Part shown: in pieces, positions 55,385-64,000 of the stretch
Numbering within the stretch: position 1 is the first letter of the stretch
How the letters are laid out: every line of letters begins with the position of its first letter
The notes under the pieces: model-generated
The model's database searches: none
What the model was told of the DNA's origin: nothing
What the model saw: the letters and a program-made list of their open reading frames with translations, nothing else
Program-made: the position numbers and the translations under genes
Assembly (NCBI GenBank): GCA_948099385.1
Contig: CANUEZ040000167.1
Span: 1,012,001-1,076,000, forward strand
Origin: Fasciola hepatica
Taxonomy: Eukaryota > Platyhelminthes > Trematoda > Plagiorchiida > Fasciolidae
DNA: 64,000 bases
Direction: 5' to 3'

Positions 55385-55660
55385 TATGATAACCCCCGCG
55401 GCACGACCTCTGCTGAAGTCCTGCCTTACTGTGAAGTATCCCGCAATGTCTATTCCGCATCAAGTATATCAGGGGTGAGCCCGATTTCTGTGAGGACTGT
55501 GACCTGAGGCTCACTATCTGCTGCAAGCTGTCGAAGTTCCGGGATCTTATTCATCACACTCAGGCAACTGCTGTAAAATCACTTAAGCACAAGCTCGGGA
55601 GTTTTTGCAGAATCGCCATAGACAATTGATTTCGGGTTTGAGGAGGGTGAAAGAGAGAGT
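55385..55660 (-). pseudogene. NL2 ORF2, start of the endonuclease
   Basis: The minus strand reads NKIPELRQLAADSEPQVTVL followed by TEIGL, the first endonuclease motifs (the NARSL-N-K region and the glutamate of TE). After one frame change come GYFTVRQDFSRGRAAGVII, which meet the BP-A border. The continuation is at 36,740. The upstream side is cut by the NL1 3' segment at 55,661. Confidence 0.85.
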
Positions 55661-57449
55661 TAGTATAGTATAGTATATTTCTTGACCGTGGTCAATACAC
55701 ATGCACAAGGCAAGATCAGAGTATACAGCAGTACATGTCAATGTGAGGTATCCACAAATTCTAAATTTATAAGTCACACAGCAACCGAAGTGCACCAGTG
55801 AAGTCATGTAGTGTTTGAGTGAACTAAAGTGGTGATGGTTGAGGCGGGAATTCCGAATCGGTTTCGAAATCGCTGGGGGCGGTGTGGATAGCTGGGCAGT
55901 CGTGGGATTGCTGATATAAGTGACAATTGGACGGTCACTAACGAGTAACTGGGCGGGAGAGATGCCAAAGAACATCGTTAGAAGTGAAGCAAGCATGGGG
56001 CTTTCAACGTGCAGTCAGAGATACCAGTGGAATATTGGACACTGATCCAGCATTGGGTAACTAATTGTGGAGGAAGCATGTGAAATAAAGGCAAGTGAGT
56101 CAAAGGTGATAATGAAACGGACCTTTTGTGCAGGTGATTTCAGTTTCATATGGAAATTCACATGAAGGCGAAAAGCTTTGCAGAGACCTCAGTGAACTTT
56201 TTAAGAGCATGAAAGGTGTATGGACGTATGATGGACTTTTAAAGAAAAGAAAAGCCGTCAGTGAAACGGATTAGTGGAGACAAAACGTCAATGGTTCGGC
56301 TTGGCAGAAGTTGGAAGAGTGTAAATGTTTTTGGTATGTGATAGAAAATTGTTAACCAAATTATGGTTGGCTGCAGATGGCTGGTATTCTGTTTCGTAAA
56401 GCCGTTGGTTGCAGGTGGTGGTAGGTAGTATGTTGAGGGAAGCAGGTAAAAAAGGGCTGGTTTGACGAAGTTGACAGCTGCGAGGGCTGGGTTCCGGTCA
56501 TTGGTTTTGTACTGCAACGCGGGAAGAATTGAATTGTTGGGTTGGATTATTTGGGAATAGACGTTGAGCGGATGTGTTGATGGTTGGTGTCAGGAATCAC
56601 CTTTGAGATCCGGTGAGACTTTCATGAGGTTTTGTTAATCCGTGTACGGTGCCCCATGGAACGTCAGCAGGCGAGAGTATAGGTTTAATTCATTGATCAA
56701 ATCGTCCAGTCCTTACGGTAATTCGGAATAAACGTCGATTTGGCCGATGGCTACCCAAGTAACCAATGTGGTCTGGAGGAGATCAGGAATGCGGCAGTCT
56801 GGAGAGTGTTCCAGCTGTGGGTTATGATTATCGTTTTTATGGAAACCAGAAAATGAACATTTTGTTATCCGAACAACTAGTCATCGTTCGGTCAGTGGGC
56901 CGGTCTATTAGGGATCCCTAGACGGAGACTGGTAGCTTTCTAGGGTAGTTGGGTGATAGCAGAGATTTAGGAAGATATCAGGTAGGCGGTGGATGAGGAG
57001 AGGGTGTCCGTTTGGGAACCAGGAATAAAACAATAGTAAAGGGTATGGTCTGGAAGAAGAATGAGAAAATAGGAAGATAACAGTCTGGTCAGTTCACCAG
57101 CTGTGGCCGAGGACGGCAAACAGTAAAAAGGGAGAAAAACCTTGGGTGTTAAGATGAGGACTTTTCATGTGGGAACAAACGTGCTGGTATTCCGCAGGGT
57201 CAAGAGAAGTCAGAGGCATACGGATTCCGGTTGGAATGTGGTCTTAACTTACCATGAGCATATGCGCAGAGAAGTGAAGCCTAGTTACTAAGGAATGGTA
57301 ATCCGTGTGGCAAGGCTTCAGTGTACGAGAAAGACGCAAAAACGCAGGATAGGATGGCTGAGTTCTAGCCTGAGCCAGGAATTAAGTGAGAGGGAAGGAG
57401 GTCTTGGGGGAGTCGGGAGCGTAAGATATTAGGGGTCTAGAGGATAAAC
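55661..57449 (-). mobile_element. NL1 3' segment inserted between NL2 ORF1 and ORF2
   Basis: The minus strand ends GGTCAAGAAATATACTATAC, an NL1 terminus with a variant (ACTAT) microsatellite. It contains the CCAGCTGTGG block twice (56,811 and about 57,105). No ORF2 codons are visible. The high-coordinate limit is uncertain by about 100 bp, because NL2 ORF1 fades out there. Confidence 0.7.
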
Positions 57450-58735
57450 AGACTTTTGGAGGGACTAGTAAGTCTCGAGATCTAGTAACCTGGGAAGTAT
57501 CATACAAGACGGACGGTCTACGTCCTTCAGTTTCCAAATTAGGTGGACTGCTTCTTGTGGTTTACCTTTGTGCTCATGGCGTGAGTCACAGCTCTGAGTT
57601 TTCTTGCTCGTGATCTTGTTTTTCACGACCAGGCCAGATATATCTTATTTTGCTTTAGCCTCCTCACTGCAGCTTTCAGCAGAAACAGGTTGCAGGTTTG
57701 TGTCTGGGCTCAAGGATGGGCGAGCCTCGTCCGTTAATACAGTCTTATAAGCAATGCTGGGGCCTGAGATACTTTTTGTAAGAGTCAGATGTTTAGCAGC
57801 ACTAGGTATACTGCTGGGGGTACTTTCCGCGAAGGGGGAGTGGTAGAGTGAGTAGGGGAGCAAAGGATGGTGGACATGAAGCTCGATCCTCAAGGCGAGT
57901 TACCTGGACGACGGGCAGCACTCTGAGCTTGGGCCCAGCTTTTGTGGGGTTGATGGCTCAGCCTTCTCACTGCAGAGCCTCAGATAAATTGGCTTTTCAA
58001 TGGATACTCCCTTGAGCCTTTTTGCTTCATCCTTGAGCTTAGCGGCTGAGAAAACAATTCGTTCGGCTGCCTCTGTGAAGCCTACTTCAATTATAATGCC
58101 GTGTACCCGGTTGATGCGTTTGGTTACCAGGCAAGTGGACCGACTTTTGAGTGGGAGAGGGTGCTTGAGGCAGCTAAACACTTCGGCATTGGTGTCATGA
58201 GGGCGATTCAAGCTGAGAAAGCAAACCTAGAGAATGACTCTTGGAGCATTTCTCGGTGTCTTGCAAAATCTTGGCGACATCACGAATATGCCGCTCAGAT
58301 ACTCTACACACCTGATCGGCTGCCTGGGACACCGGGAGGGATTTGATAACCAACCTCATTAGGCTGGTTAACTCATCCTTAAGGGTGGGGACAGTGGCCT
58401 TCTGCTCAACTATCTCGGCAGCCTGACCCTCGACTGCACATTTAAGTGTATCCGCTGCCAGCGCATTATAAAAGACCGTTTTGTCCGGATTGGGGAATGA
58501 GACATTGGCCACAGAGGAGGAATCACAATGCCTCATGGGGAGAGTAGCCTCGTCTGAGGAAGTGGTTATATCAATGGTGGGGAAGTCGACATTATTCAGG
58601 ATCAAATCAGTACGGATGAAGATCGGCTTAAATGGGGGGGACGAGCTGTGGGTTCTAAAAACTTCAGAAACGGCTACACTCACTGGAGGAGGCAACAGCA
58701 CCGCTGTTGTAATGCATTTCAATTCAGTAGAAAAC
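57450..58735 (-). pseudogene. NL2 ORF1, broken
   Basis: Three consecutive pieces: 58,722-58,195 (long helical middle, LTSLMRLVIKSLPVSQAADQ), 58,211-57,900 (INRVHGIIIEVGFTEAAERI and VFSAAKLKDEAKRLKGVSIE) and 57,893-57,645 (serine/proline-rich). The middle piece resembles the RNA-binding core of CR1-type ORF1 proteins, where a GII/V strand is followed by AAERIVFSAAKLK-like helices. Assignment to NL2 rests on order and strand. A frame change lies at 58,200 and a stop at 57,900. The upstream end abuts gypsy sequence. Confidence 0.65.
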
Positions 58736-59460
58736 TTAATTTCACCTGGCAGAAGATGACGAGAGGGGAAGGCTGGTAGTTTTCATTGTGAAAAGGACCG
58801 TTTCTGTGGCATGCCGCCTGTGGCCCTTTCAGAGGTATCGGTGGCAAAGCTCAATTGAGCTTCGGCGCCGAAATGAATCAGTAAAGCAGCAGAAGCCGAA
58901 GCATCCTGAACTGCATCGAAGGCAATTTTGGCATCCTTGGGTTTTCTGAGGGACCATCCTCAGCGCCTCGGAGTAAATCTGCTGACGGCTGCATCAAATG
59001 AGCATTGTTTGGGATGAAACTCCGATAACAGCTTCCCATCCCGTTAAAAAGACGAAGGGCTATCAGAGGGGTAAATAGACAAAAGTCATCGAGGGCTTGT
59101 ACATTTTCTCCCAAGGACCGAATACCACGTTCACCAATAAAGCGGTCCAGAAACTCGACTGAATTTTGGGCAATGATACATTAGTAAGCGCTGACGGTTA
59201 CACCGTGTGCGGCCAAAGGCCCAAATGAATGGTGTAGATGTCGCCCATTCGCATCTTCAGACTTAGTGTTTACTAGCAGATCGTTCATGTATGCGAAAAC
59301 AAAATTTAACCCTCTGGTAACCTCCTCAGTAAAAAGCTGAAAGTTTTGTGCGGCGTTGAATAAACCAAGTGTCACTCCTGGGAGTTCAACCAATCCAAGG
59401 GGTGTTTTTACTACCGTCTCAAGTAAACCTCCATCTGCACCTTAGACCAAACTGCCCATG
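58736..59460 (-). pseudogene. Ty3/gypsy Pol fragment (RT to RNase H)
   Basis: The minus strand reads KTPLGLVELPGVTLGLFNAA, then LNFVFAYMNDLLVNTKSEDA (RT motif C) and HGVTVSAY. After frame changes it reads RLFNGMGSCYRSFIPNNAHL (RT-RNase H connection), SFATDTSERA and PSRHLLPGEIKFST. The order and wording are those of Ty3/gypsy Pol. Motif C is YMND instead of YIDD/YVDD, so one catalytic aspartate is lost. No LTR or integrase is present. NL2 begins where the reading stops (58,735). Confidence 0.85.
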
Positions 59461-59572
59461 CAGTAACTCTCAACTTCTGCGCTGAAAACCGTATCAGTCA
59501 GTCCGACCGTCCGACAAGCTGAAAAGGCCATCGTTAAACGTTCATGTAAAACCTATCAGGCGAAGGTTACCT

Positions 59573-60385
59573 GTGGCGAAGACCCAGGGTAGCAAATCTG
59601 CAGTGAGAAATGCATCGGCATTACCATCGGTGAACATGACGTCAGCAGAGACCGTAGAATTAGACATATCTTCGAATGTGTCAACGATCCAACCACCGGG
59701 AAAACGTCGGCACCTTGCCTCCCCACCTACCAAGTCCGCTAGAATAAATAGCAAAATCCCAACCTCATCAAACCCACAATCACACATTTTCAGGTTTCTC
59801 CACAAATCTACCCAGAATTTCTCCATCCCCGTTCAGCCACAAGACACCTGATCTACCAGTGACGTCATCTCTACATCCTAGTGCGTCCACCTGGAGGCCC
59901 CATGACATGACCGCGACAATACTGCCGCCGCCGTCGCATATACCTGGGGCTTTGGTGACCAAGCCCGGTAAGCACTGCTCAACAGGCATGCAACCAACTA
60001 ACCCCCCTAGCTACTATCAACAGCATCCTCCCCTCCCCAAGTCAGCTACCAAGTCGTCGCCCAACTTCACGATCCTCCATATTCAGATGCCAGCTGTGGA
60101 GTTCAGGCGGGCATCGGGCCCTACAGCCACAACATAGTCGCCTCGCCTCGGCTCCCTCTTACTCACAAACCTGTACCCCCCGCCTTACAAGCCCCTTCCG
60201 CGTTGGGAGCCCTATCGAACCCGCTTCCGCCAAACCATCCCCAGATAAGGTATGGCGTGCCCCCACCATTCTTTCGACCTTCTCTCAAATGGACAAAGCC
60301 TCTAAATCCCTATGATAATAGCGCGCCAAATAATGGCCTCTCTTTCCTTAGACACATTCCACCACCTCCTGTGCCCTACCTTTGA
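59573..60385 (+). pseudogene. NL1-d ORF1, C-terminal part
   Basis: AETVELDISSNVSTIQPPGK at about 59,645 matches FDVDLDISSSTSPHQPAPKK of the intact ORF1. The proline-rich remainder ends RHIPPPPVPYL with TGA at 60,383-60,385, the same end as IPPPGYSPSNY in the intact copy. Frame changes occur near 59,850 and 60,135. The RNA-binding core is absent. Confidence 0.8.
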
Positions 60386-62613
60386 CAATGCCACGTGTCA
60401 AAGTTGCCGGTTGCCCATTCATTAACCCTACCTTCGTGTGAAAATCCGTATCCCAAACAGGGGCTGTTAACGGACTACATTGTCATGCAGTCTCGTATCT
60501 TCAATCTTCTTTGGACAAATGGAAATGTAGCTATATCAGACACTTCATCCATAGCTTCACCAGCCCTTCTTTTTCCAACATAGCGCCATACTACGAACCA
60601 GCTCAAAGACCAAACCCTCCAATTCACGGCGCTGATTTGTCACCCACATATGGACCTTCTAGTCAGACCAAGGACCTAGACTATTCCGCACTACACAACC
60701 TAATTGACCAACCGATTTCCCAAAAACTAAATACCAATAACAGTATCTCTTTGGTTCTTCCTAATAGCCGATCCATCATAAACAAGGTTCGGCATTTAGG
60801 ATATCTTGCCACTAGTTCTAATTATGATATAATCTTGATCACTGAAACTTGGCCAACATATTACACTCCGACAGACCAGATTTCTCTTGTAGGCTGCAAT
60901 GTCTTCCGAGTAAATAGAGAAGCTAGACGCGGCCGTGGTTGTTTGGCATTTGTCAAACAGACCTTCAATACAGCAGTACTTCATCACCCTCTACTCGACT
61001 CTATCCCCGGTTCACTTTGGCTAACTGTCTACATTCCTGGCTCTGAACTTCATGTTGGATGTGTGTACCGTCCACCGAGCGAAAATTTCTCGGGACTTCC
61101 GCACCTAATTGATGCATTTGAATACCTATCCTTACTGCCCTCAAGTATAAAGGTTATTGATGGTGACTTTAACCTGCCTAAGGCAGCTTGGCCATCTTTA
61201 TCTGCACCCGCTAGCCTTTTACCATTTGTACCAAGTATTACTGTAGGAGGGTGGGTACAGTATATCCGCTCTCCTATGAGAAAAACAGCATTTCAGATCA
61301 CATTTTCACCCATGGCGTCCCTCACATATTTGTCTCAATCTCCCAAAGTTTGCCCGGTAGCGATCACAATCTGTTTACCTGCCGCATTCCCAATCACCCA
61401 CAGTCTATCCTGAAATCACTCTGCATCAAACCCTCACCCCTCCCTGACTGAAAGGTTCTCCCTACTACCATTCGACAAGCTGATTGGAGTGAGTTTTTTC
61501 TCTCTAGCGATCCACAACACGCCACTGATATTTTCTATGCACAGTTCTTCAGATTTCGTGATAGGATTACCTACCCCCAGCCAAGGAATAGTAGGAAATC
61601 CTATATCACCTCTCTGCAAACAAATTATGCCAAGCTTCAAAAATTCATTAAGCTACACACGACTTTGCAATTCTTATTCAACTTTTTGCCTCACTTCTAC
61701 TATCCAAAAGCTTGAAGAAACTACACGACGTAACCAGGAAACAGAGGCTCTGCGACATCAAAATAGATCTCTCCGACTGACCAGAACCTCTAACACTAAT
61801 GGGGATATCCCGCACACTGTTTCAATGGACAGTGTATTCGCCTCTACTCCCCCTTCTATTGCAGAGGCCTTCAATTAATTCTTCGCCTCAACTATGGCCC
61901 CTATTATTATTGTTGACCCTCCACCTCTTCTCCTAGTTACCTCTTCAACTCTGTCCATAGTAGAATTTGACGCCTCGATTATCTCCCAATTATTGACCGC
62001 TTTCAAGCCATCATCTTACCCAGGACCTGACGGACTACCGCCCACTGCAATAGTTAAATGCGGATCCGACTTACCTTACCCACTACTGAATATATTTACC
62101 CTATCAATGAACTCCGGTCTGGTGCCAGAAAACTGGAAACGCTCAGTCATTATCCCGCACCACAAGAAAGGTTCACTGCGTGAGGCAACAAACTACCGCC
62201 CCATTAACCATAAGCCTGTCCTCTCTCGGCTAATGGAAGAAATCGTAAAAGAACACATCGTCAAACACCTCTTTCAATTGGACGTTATTAACCCTCGACA
62301 ACACGGCTTCCTTCAATCAAGATCTTGCGCAACCTGCCAACTCGATTTCCTAAATCTCATCACTGAAATGGCGGACAATGGAATGGCCCCTATAGTACTT
62401 TACTTGGATATGTCAGAGGCATTTGACCGCGTGCAGCACCCACACCTTCTGGCCAAAACCCGATCCCTTGTCATTACTGACCCTTTGCTATCTTGGATCA
62501 ATGCTTACCTGTCTAATCACTCTCAGGTTGTCTCAATAAACAGACACTGTTCCAGGCCTAAACCAACTACAAGTAATGTTATACGGAGTTGCCTCATTGG
62601 CCCTCTGTTATAA
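60386..62613 (+). pseudogene. NL1-d ORF2 (endonuclease and RT start), cut
   Basis: The reading after the ORF1 TGA stays in phase for about 65 codons (to 60,583), then shifts. The endonuclease has PNSRSIINKVRHLG, LITETWPTYYTP (glutamate kept), GCVYRPPSENF and VIDGDFNLPKAAW. The RT has YPGPDGLPPTAIV, HKKGSLREATNYRPINH, LDMSEAFDRVQHPHLL (motif A, usual KAFD as EAFD) and SNVIRSCLIGPLL, where it is cut. Frame breaks lie near 61,400, 61,480 and 61,880. It is inactive. Confidence 0.9.
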
Positions 62614-63755
62614 ATACTGGTATATTTCTCGGCCATAGTCGAGATGCACGCTGTAGCGCATGATCATGGTGTAACACGTTACTCAATAAGATGGAATATT
62701 CACAAATTCAGAATATGAAAGTCGAGAGTATCAAAGATGGAAAAACAAAGCCAGCCACAGTTTGAATGGATCATTCTGATAATTGTTTCGCGCGGCACTT
62801 TTGAACCGGTTTCGATTCCGGCCTGGGCACTGGTTCGCGGTGGAAATATCGAAAAATCATTAACGCAGTGCTAAGGACGCATTACGAACGAGAATGATGC
62901 GAGCCAAGGAAACCGGAGGCCCACCGAGTTTATGCAGATGGAGTAAATTTTTGAGCAAGAGGAAAAAGGGGGGAAAATTGTTAAGAAGTATGTTCGGGAA
63001 AATCAACGCATGCGAAGAGGATAGCGATCATGAAGACAATGCAAACCCTGAATGACGGATTTACCGGAGTTCAATAAACGGAATGAGTTTTGAAGCAGGG
63101 GAACATGAGACCAATTTTGTGAGAGTGAACACTGGTGGATATGGGAGAAACAGCAGACCATAGAAAGGTGAGTTTAGATTCAGGATCAGTAACATGTACC
63201 ATTCTGAAATAAGAAAGCGCAACTGGAAGGTCTTCGGGAAGTGGAGAGTCAATCTCCAGCCGGCTACGGGTCGTAGGAAAGATAAACAGTGGTAACGGAT
63301 GATAAAGTGGGAAATCTCCGCATGGACTTCAGAGTTATTATTCTGTTTCACTGACAAATATATATGTATGTGTTGACACATTTGCCTTCAATGTTATTCA
63401 GCGTCGTTTCTGGTAACGTACGGCATCGAGTGCTTAAGGTTCGTCTGGCAGGAAAATGTATGTGTCGGTCGATCAGTCGAGTGTAGCTGTTTAGTAGCGG
63501 CATGCGCGTGAACTGGAACTCGTGTTGGTTGCGTTTGAAAACGTTGAACGATCTGATAAGCAATGAGATGTATTTCCTGTTGTATGGTTTGATTTCGGTC
63601 CCAATTGCTATGGTAGGTTCCACTTGAGTCTCTGTCCGTATGAGTCAGAGTGGCATCCTTGGTTAGCCAGTTTTGCGACTGAGATAGTGGGAGACAGCAA
63701 ACCTGAAATAGAGGGGTACTGCAGTCTGGACGTGTTTCCAGCTGTGGGTAATGAT
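62614..63755 (-). mobile_element. NL1 3' segment inserted in NL1-d RT
   Basis: The minus strand ends GCCGAGAAATATACCAGTAT at the NL1-d RT border. It matches the plus-strand segment at 28,326-31,242 over most of its length, including AAATCTCCGCATGGACTT against the block at 30,500. It is cut at its own 5' side, at the CATCATCATTACCC sequence beside the CCACAGCTGG block, by the next segment. Confidence 0.8.
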
Positions 63756-64000
63756 GATGTAATAATGAATAATAATGGTTTATTTCGGAGACGTCCGAGG
63801 CATGCCAAGTGCATAATCAGCTGTTTACAAGTGATGGAACAAACAGGCAAAACCCTTGAAAATGTGGAAATTAACATGACAGGAGTTGAAAAAGGGCTAA
63901 GAATGAAGGGGGGTTACGTGGGAAAGGAGAGCTGATAGAAAGCAGCAGTCAGGGTGTGCCCCTGCTGCGGATCAACGGTTAATGGAGGCATATAGAAACC
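63756..64000 (-). mobile_element. second ATT-tailed NL1-like 3' segment, incomplete
   Basis: The minus strand ends GGACGTCTCCGAAATAAACC followed by ATTATTATTCATTATTAC. This is a variant of the NL1 terminus (GAAATAAACC for GAAATATACC) resembling the full-length copy (GCGCATCCGAAATATACA). It seems to have inserted into the ATC-rich site of the previous segment and continues past the window. Confidence 0.65.

Larger units (their letters stand above)
22080..58735 (-). mobile_element. NL2, one old non-LTR element in five pieces
   Basis: Five minus-strand pieces keep the order and polarity of one non-LTR element: ORF1 (58,735-57,450), endonuclease start (55,660-55,385), endonuclease middle (36,740-36,643), endonuclease end plus RT start (27,243-26,022) and the rest of RT plus 3' end (23,677-22,080). 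At each gap another element begins and ends. At the two LTR-element gaps the reading resumes in phase when the insert and one TSD are removed. The native element is about 4.5 kb spread over 36.7 kb. Limits at both ends are approximate. Confidence 0.85.
59461..62613 (+). mobile_element. NL1-d, degraded non-LTR retrotransposon
   Basis: Plus-strand ORF1 remains (59,573-60,385) and ORF2 (60,386-62,613) follow the family order. The 5' part of ORF1 is missing. ORF2 is cut just inside RT motif B by the minus-strand NL1 3' segment at 62,614. The rest would lie beyond the window. Confidence 0.88.

Noticed and set aside
1..64000. CRISPR array, bacterial operons or ribosome binding sites
   Set aside because: The content is animal retrotransposons. 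No spaced direct-repeat array or prokaryotic gene order is present.

Overview
This window is animal nuclear DNA made almost entirely of transposable elements. I found no host gene, rRNA, tRNA or CRISPR array. BEL/Pao LTR retrotransposons (known only from animals) and ORF1+ORF2 non-LTR retrotransposons of the CR1/Jockey group dominate. A helminth such as a flatworm would fit this mix, but the species is inference only. All similarity statements come from reading and translating by eye. Family names used here are mine: NL1 and NL2 (two non-LTR families) and BP-A, BP-B, BP-C (three BEL/Pao elements).

Layout. 1-4,920: mostly unassigned, with one NL1 RT scrap. 4,921-13,949 (+): degraded NL1-a with ORF1, ORF2 and a long 3' region, carrying a 693-bp insertion and a 505-bp MITE. 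13,950-18,735 (-): unassigned ATT-tailed segment, then degraded NL1-b. 18,950-20,016 (+): 3' end of a BP-C relative. 20,017-22,070 (-): degraded NL1-c. 22,080-58,735 (-): one old NL2 copy split into five pieces by four direct insertions. 58,736-59,460 (-): Ty3/gypsy RT fragment. 59,461-62,613 (+): degraded NL1-d, cut off by two ATT-tailed NL1 3' segments running to the window end.

The nest. From its 5' end (high coordinates), NL2 is broken by an NL1 3' segment (55,661-57,449), BP-A (36,741-55,384, TSD TATGA), BP-C (27,244-36,642, TSD GGGTG) and another NL1 3' segment (23,678-26,021). BP-A is itself broken by BP-B (38,708-42,810, TSD CTGGT) inside its integrase, and by a full-length NL1 (about 44,922-52,860) just before its RT. 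BP-C is broken by an NL1 3' segment (28,326-31,242) inside its integrase. At the LTR-element sites the host reading frame resumes exactly once the insert and one TSD copy are removed, so the insertion order can be read directly.

Activity. BP-A, BP-C, NL2 and the degraded NL1 copies carry stops and frameshifts. Two elements look young. The full-length NL1 has intact ORF1 and ORF2 in the same frame, separated by a single TGA. BP-B has apparently identical LTRs and an uninterrupted 843-codon Gag-protease frame, but has lost reverse transcriptase and integrase. It is therefore a candidate non-autonomous element moved in trans by relatives.
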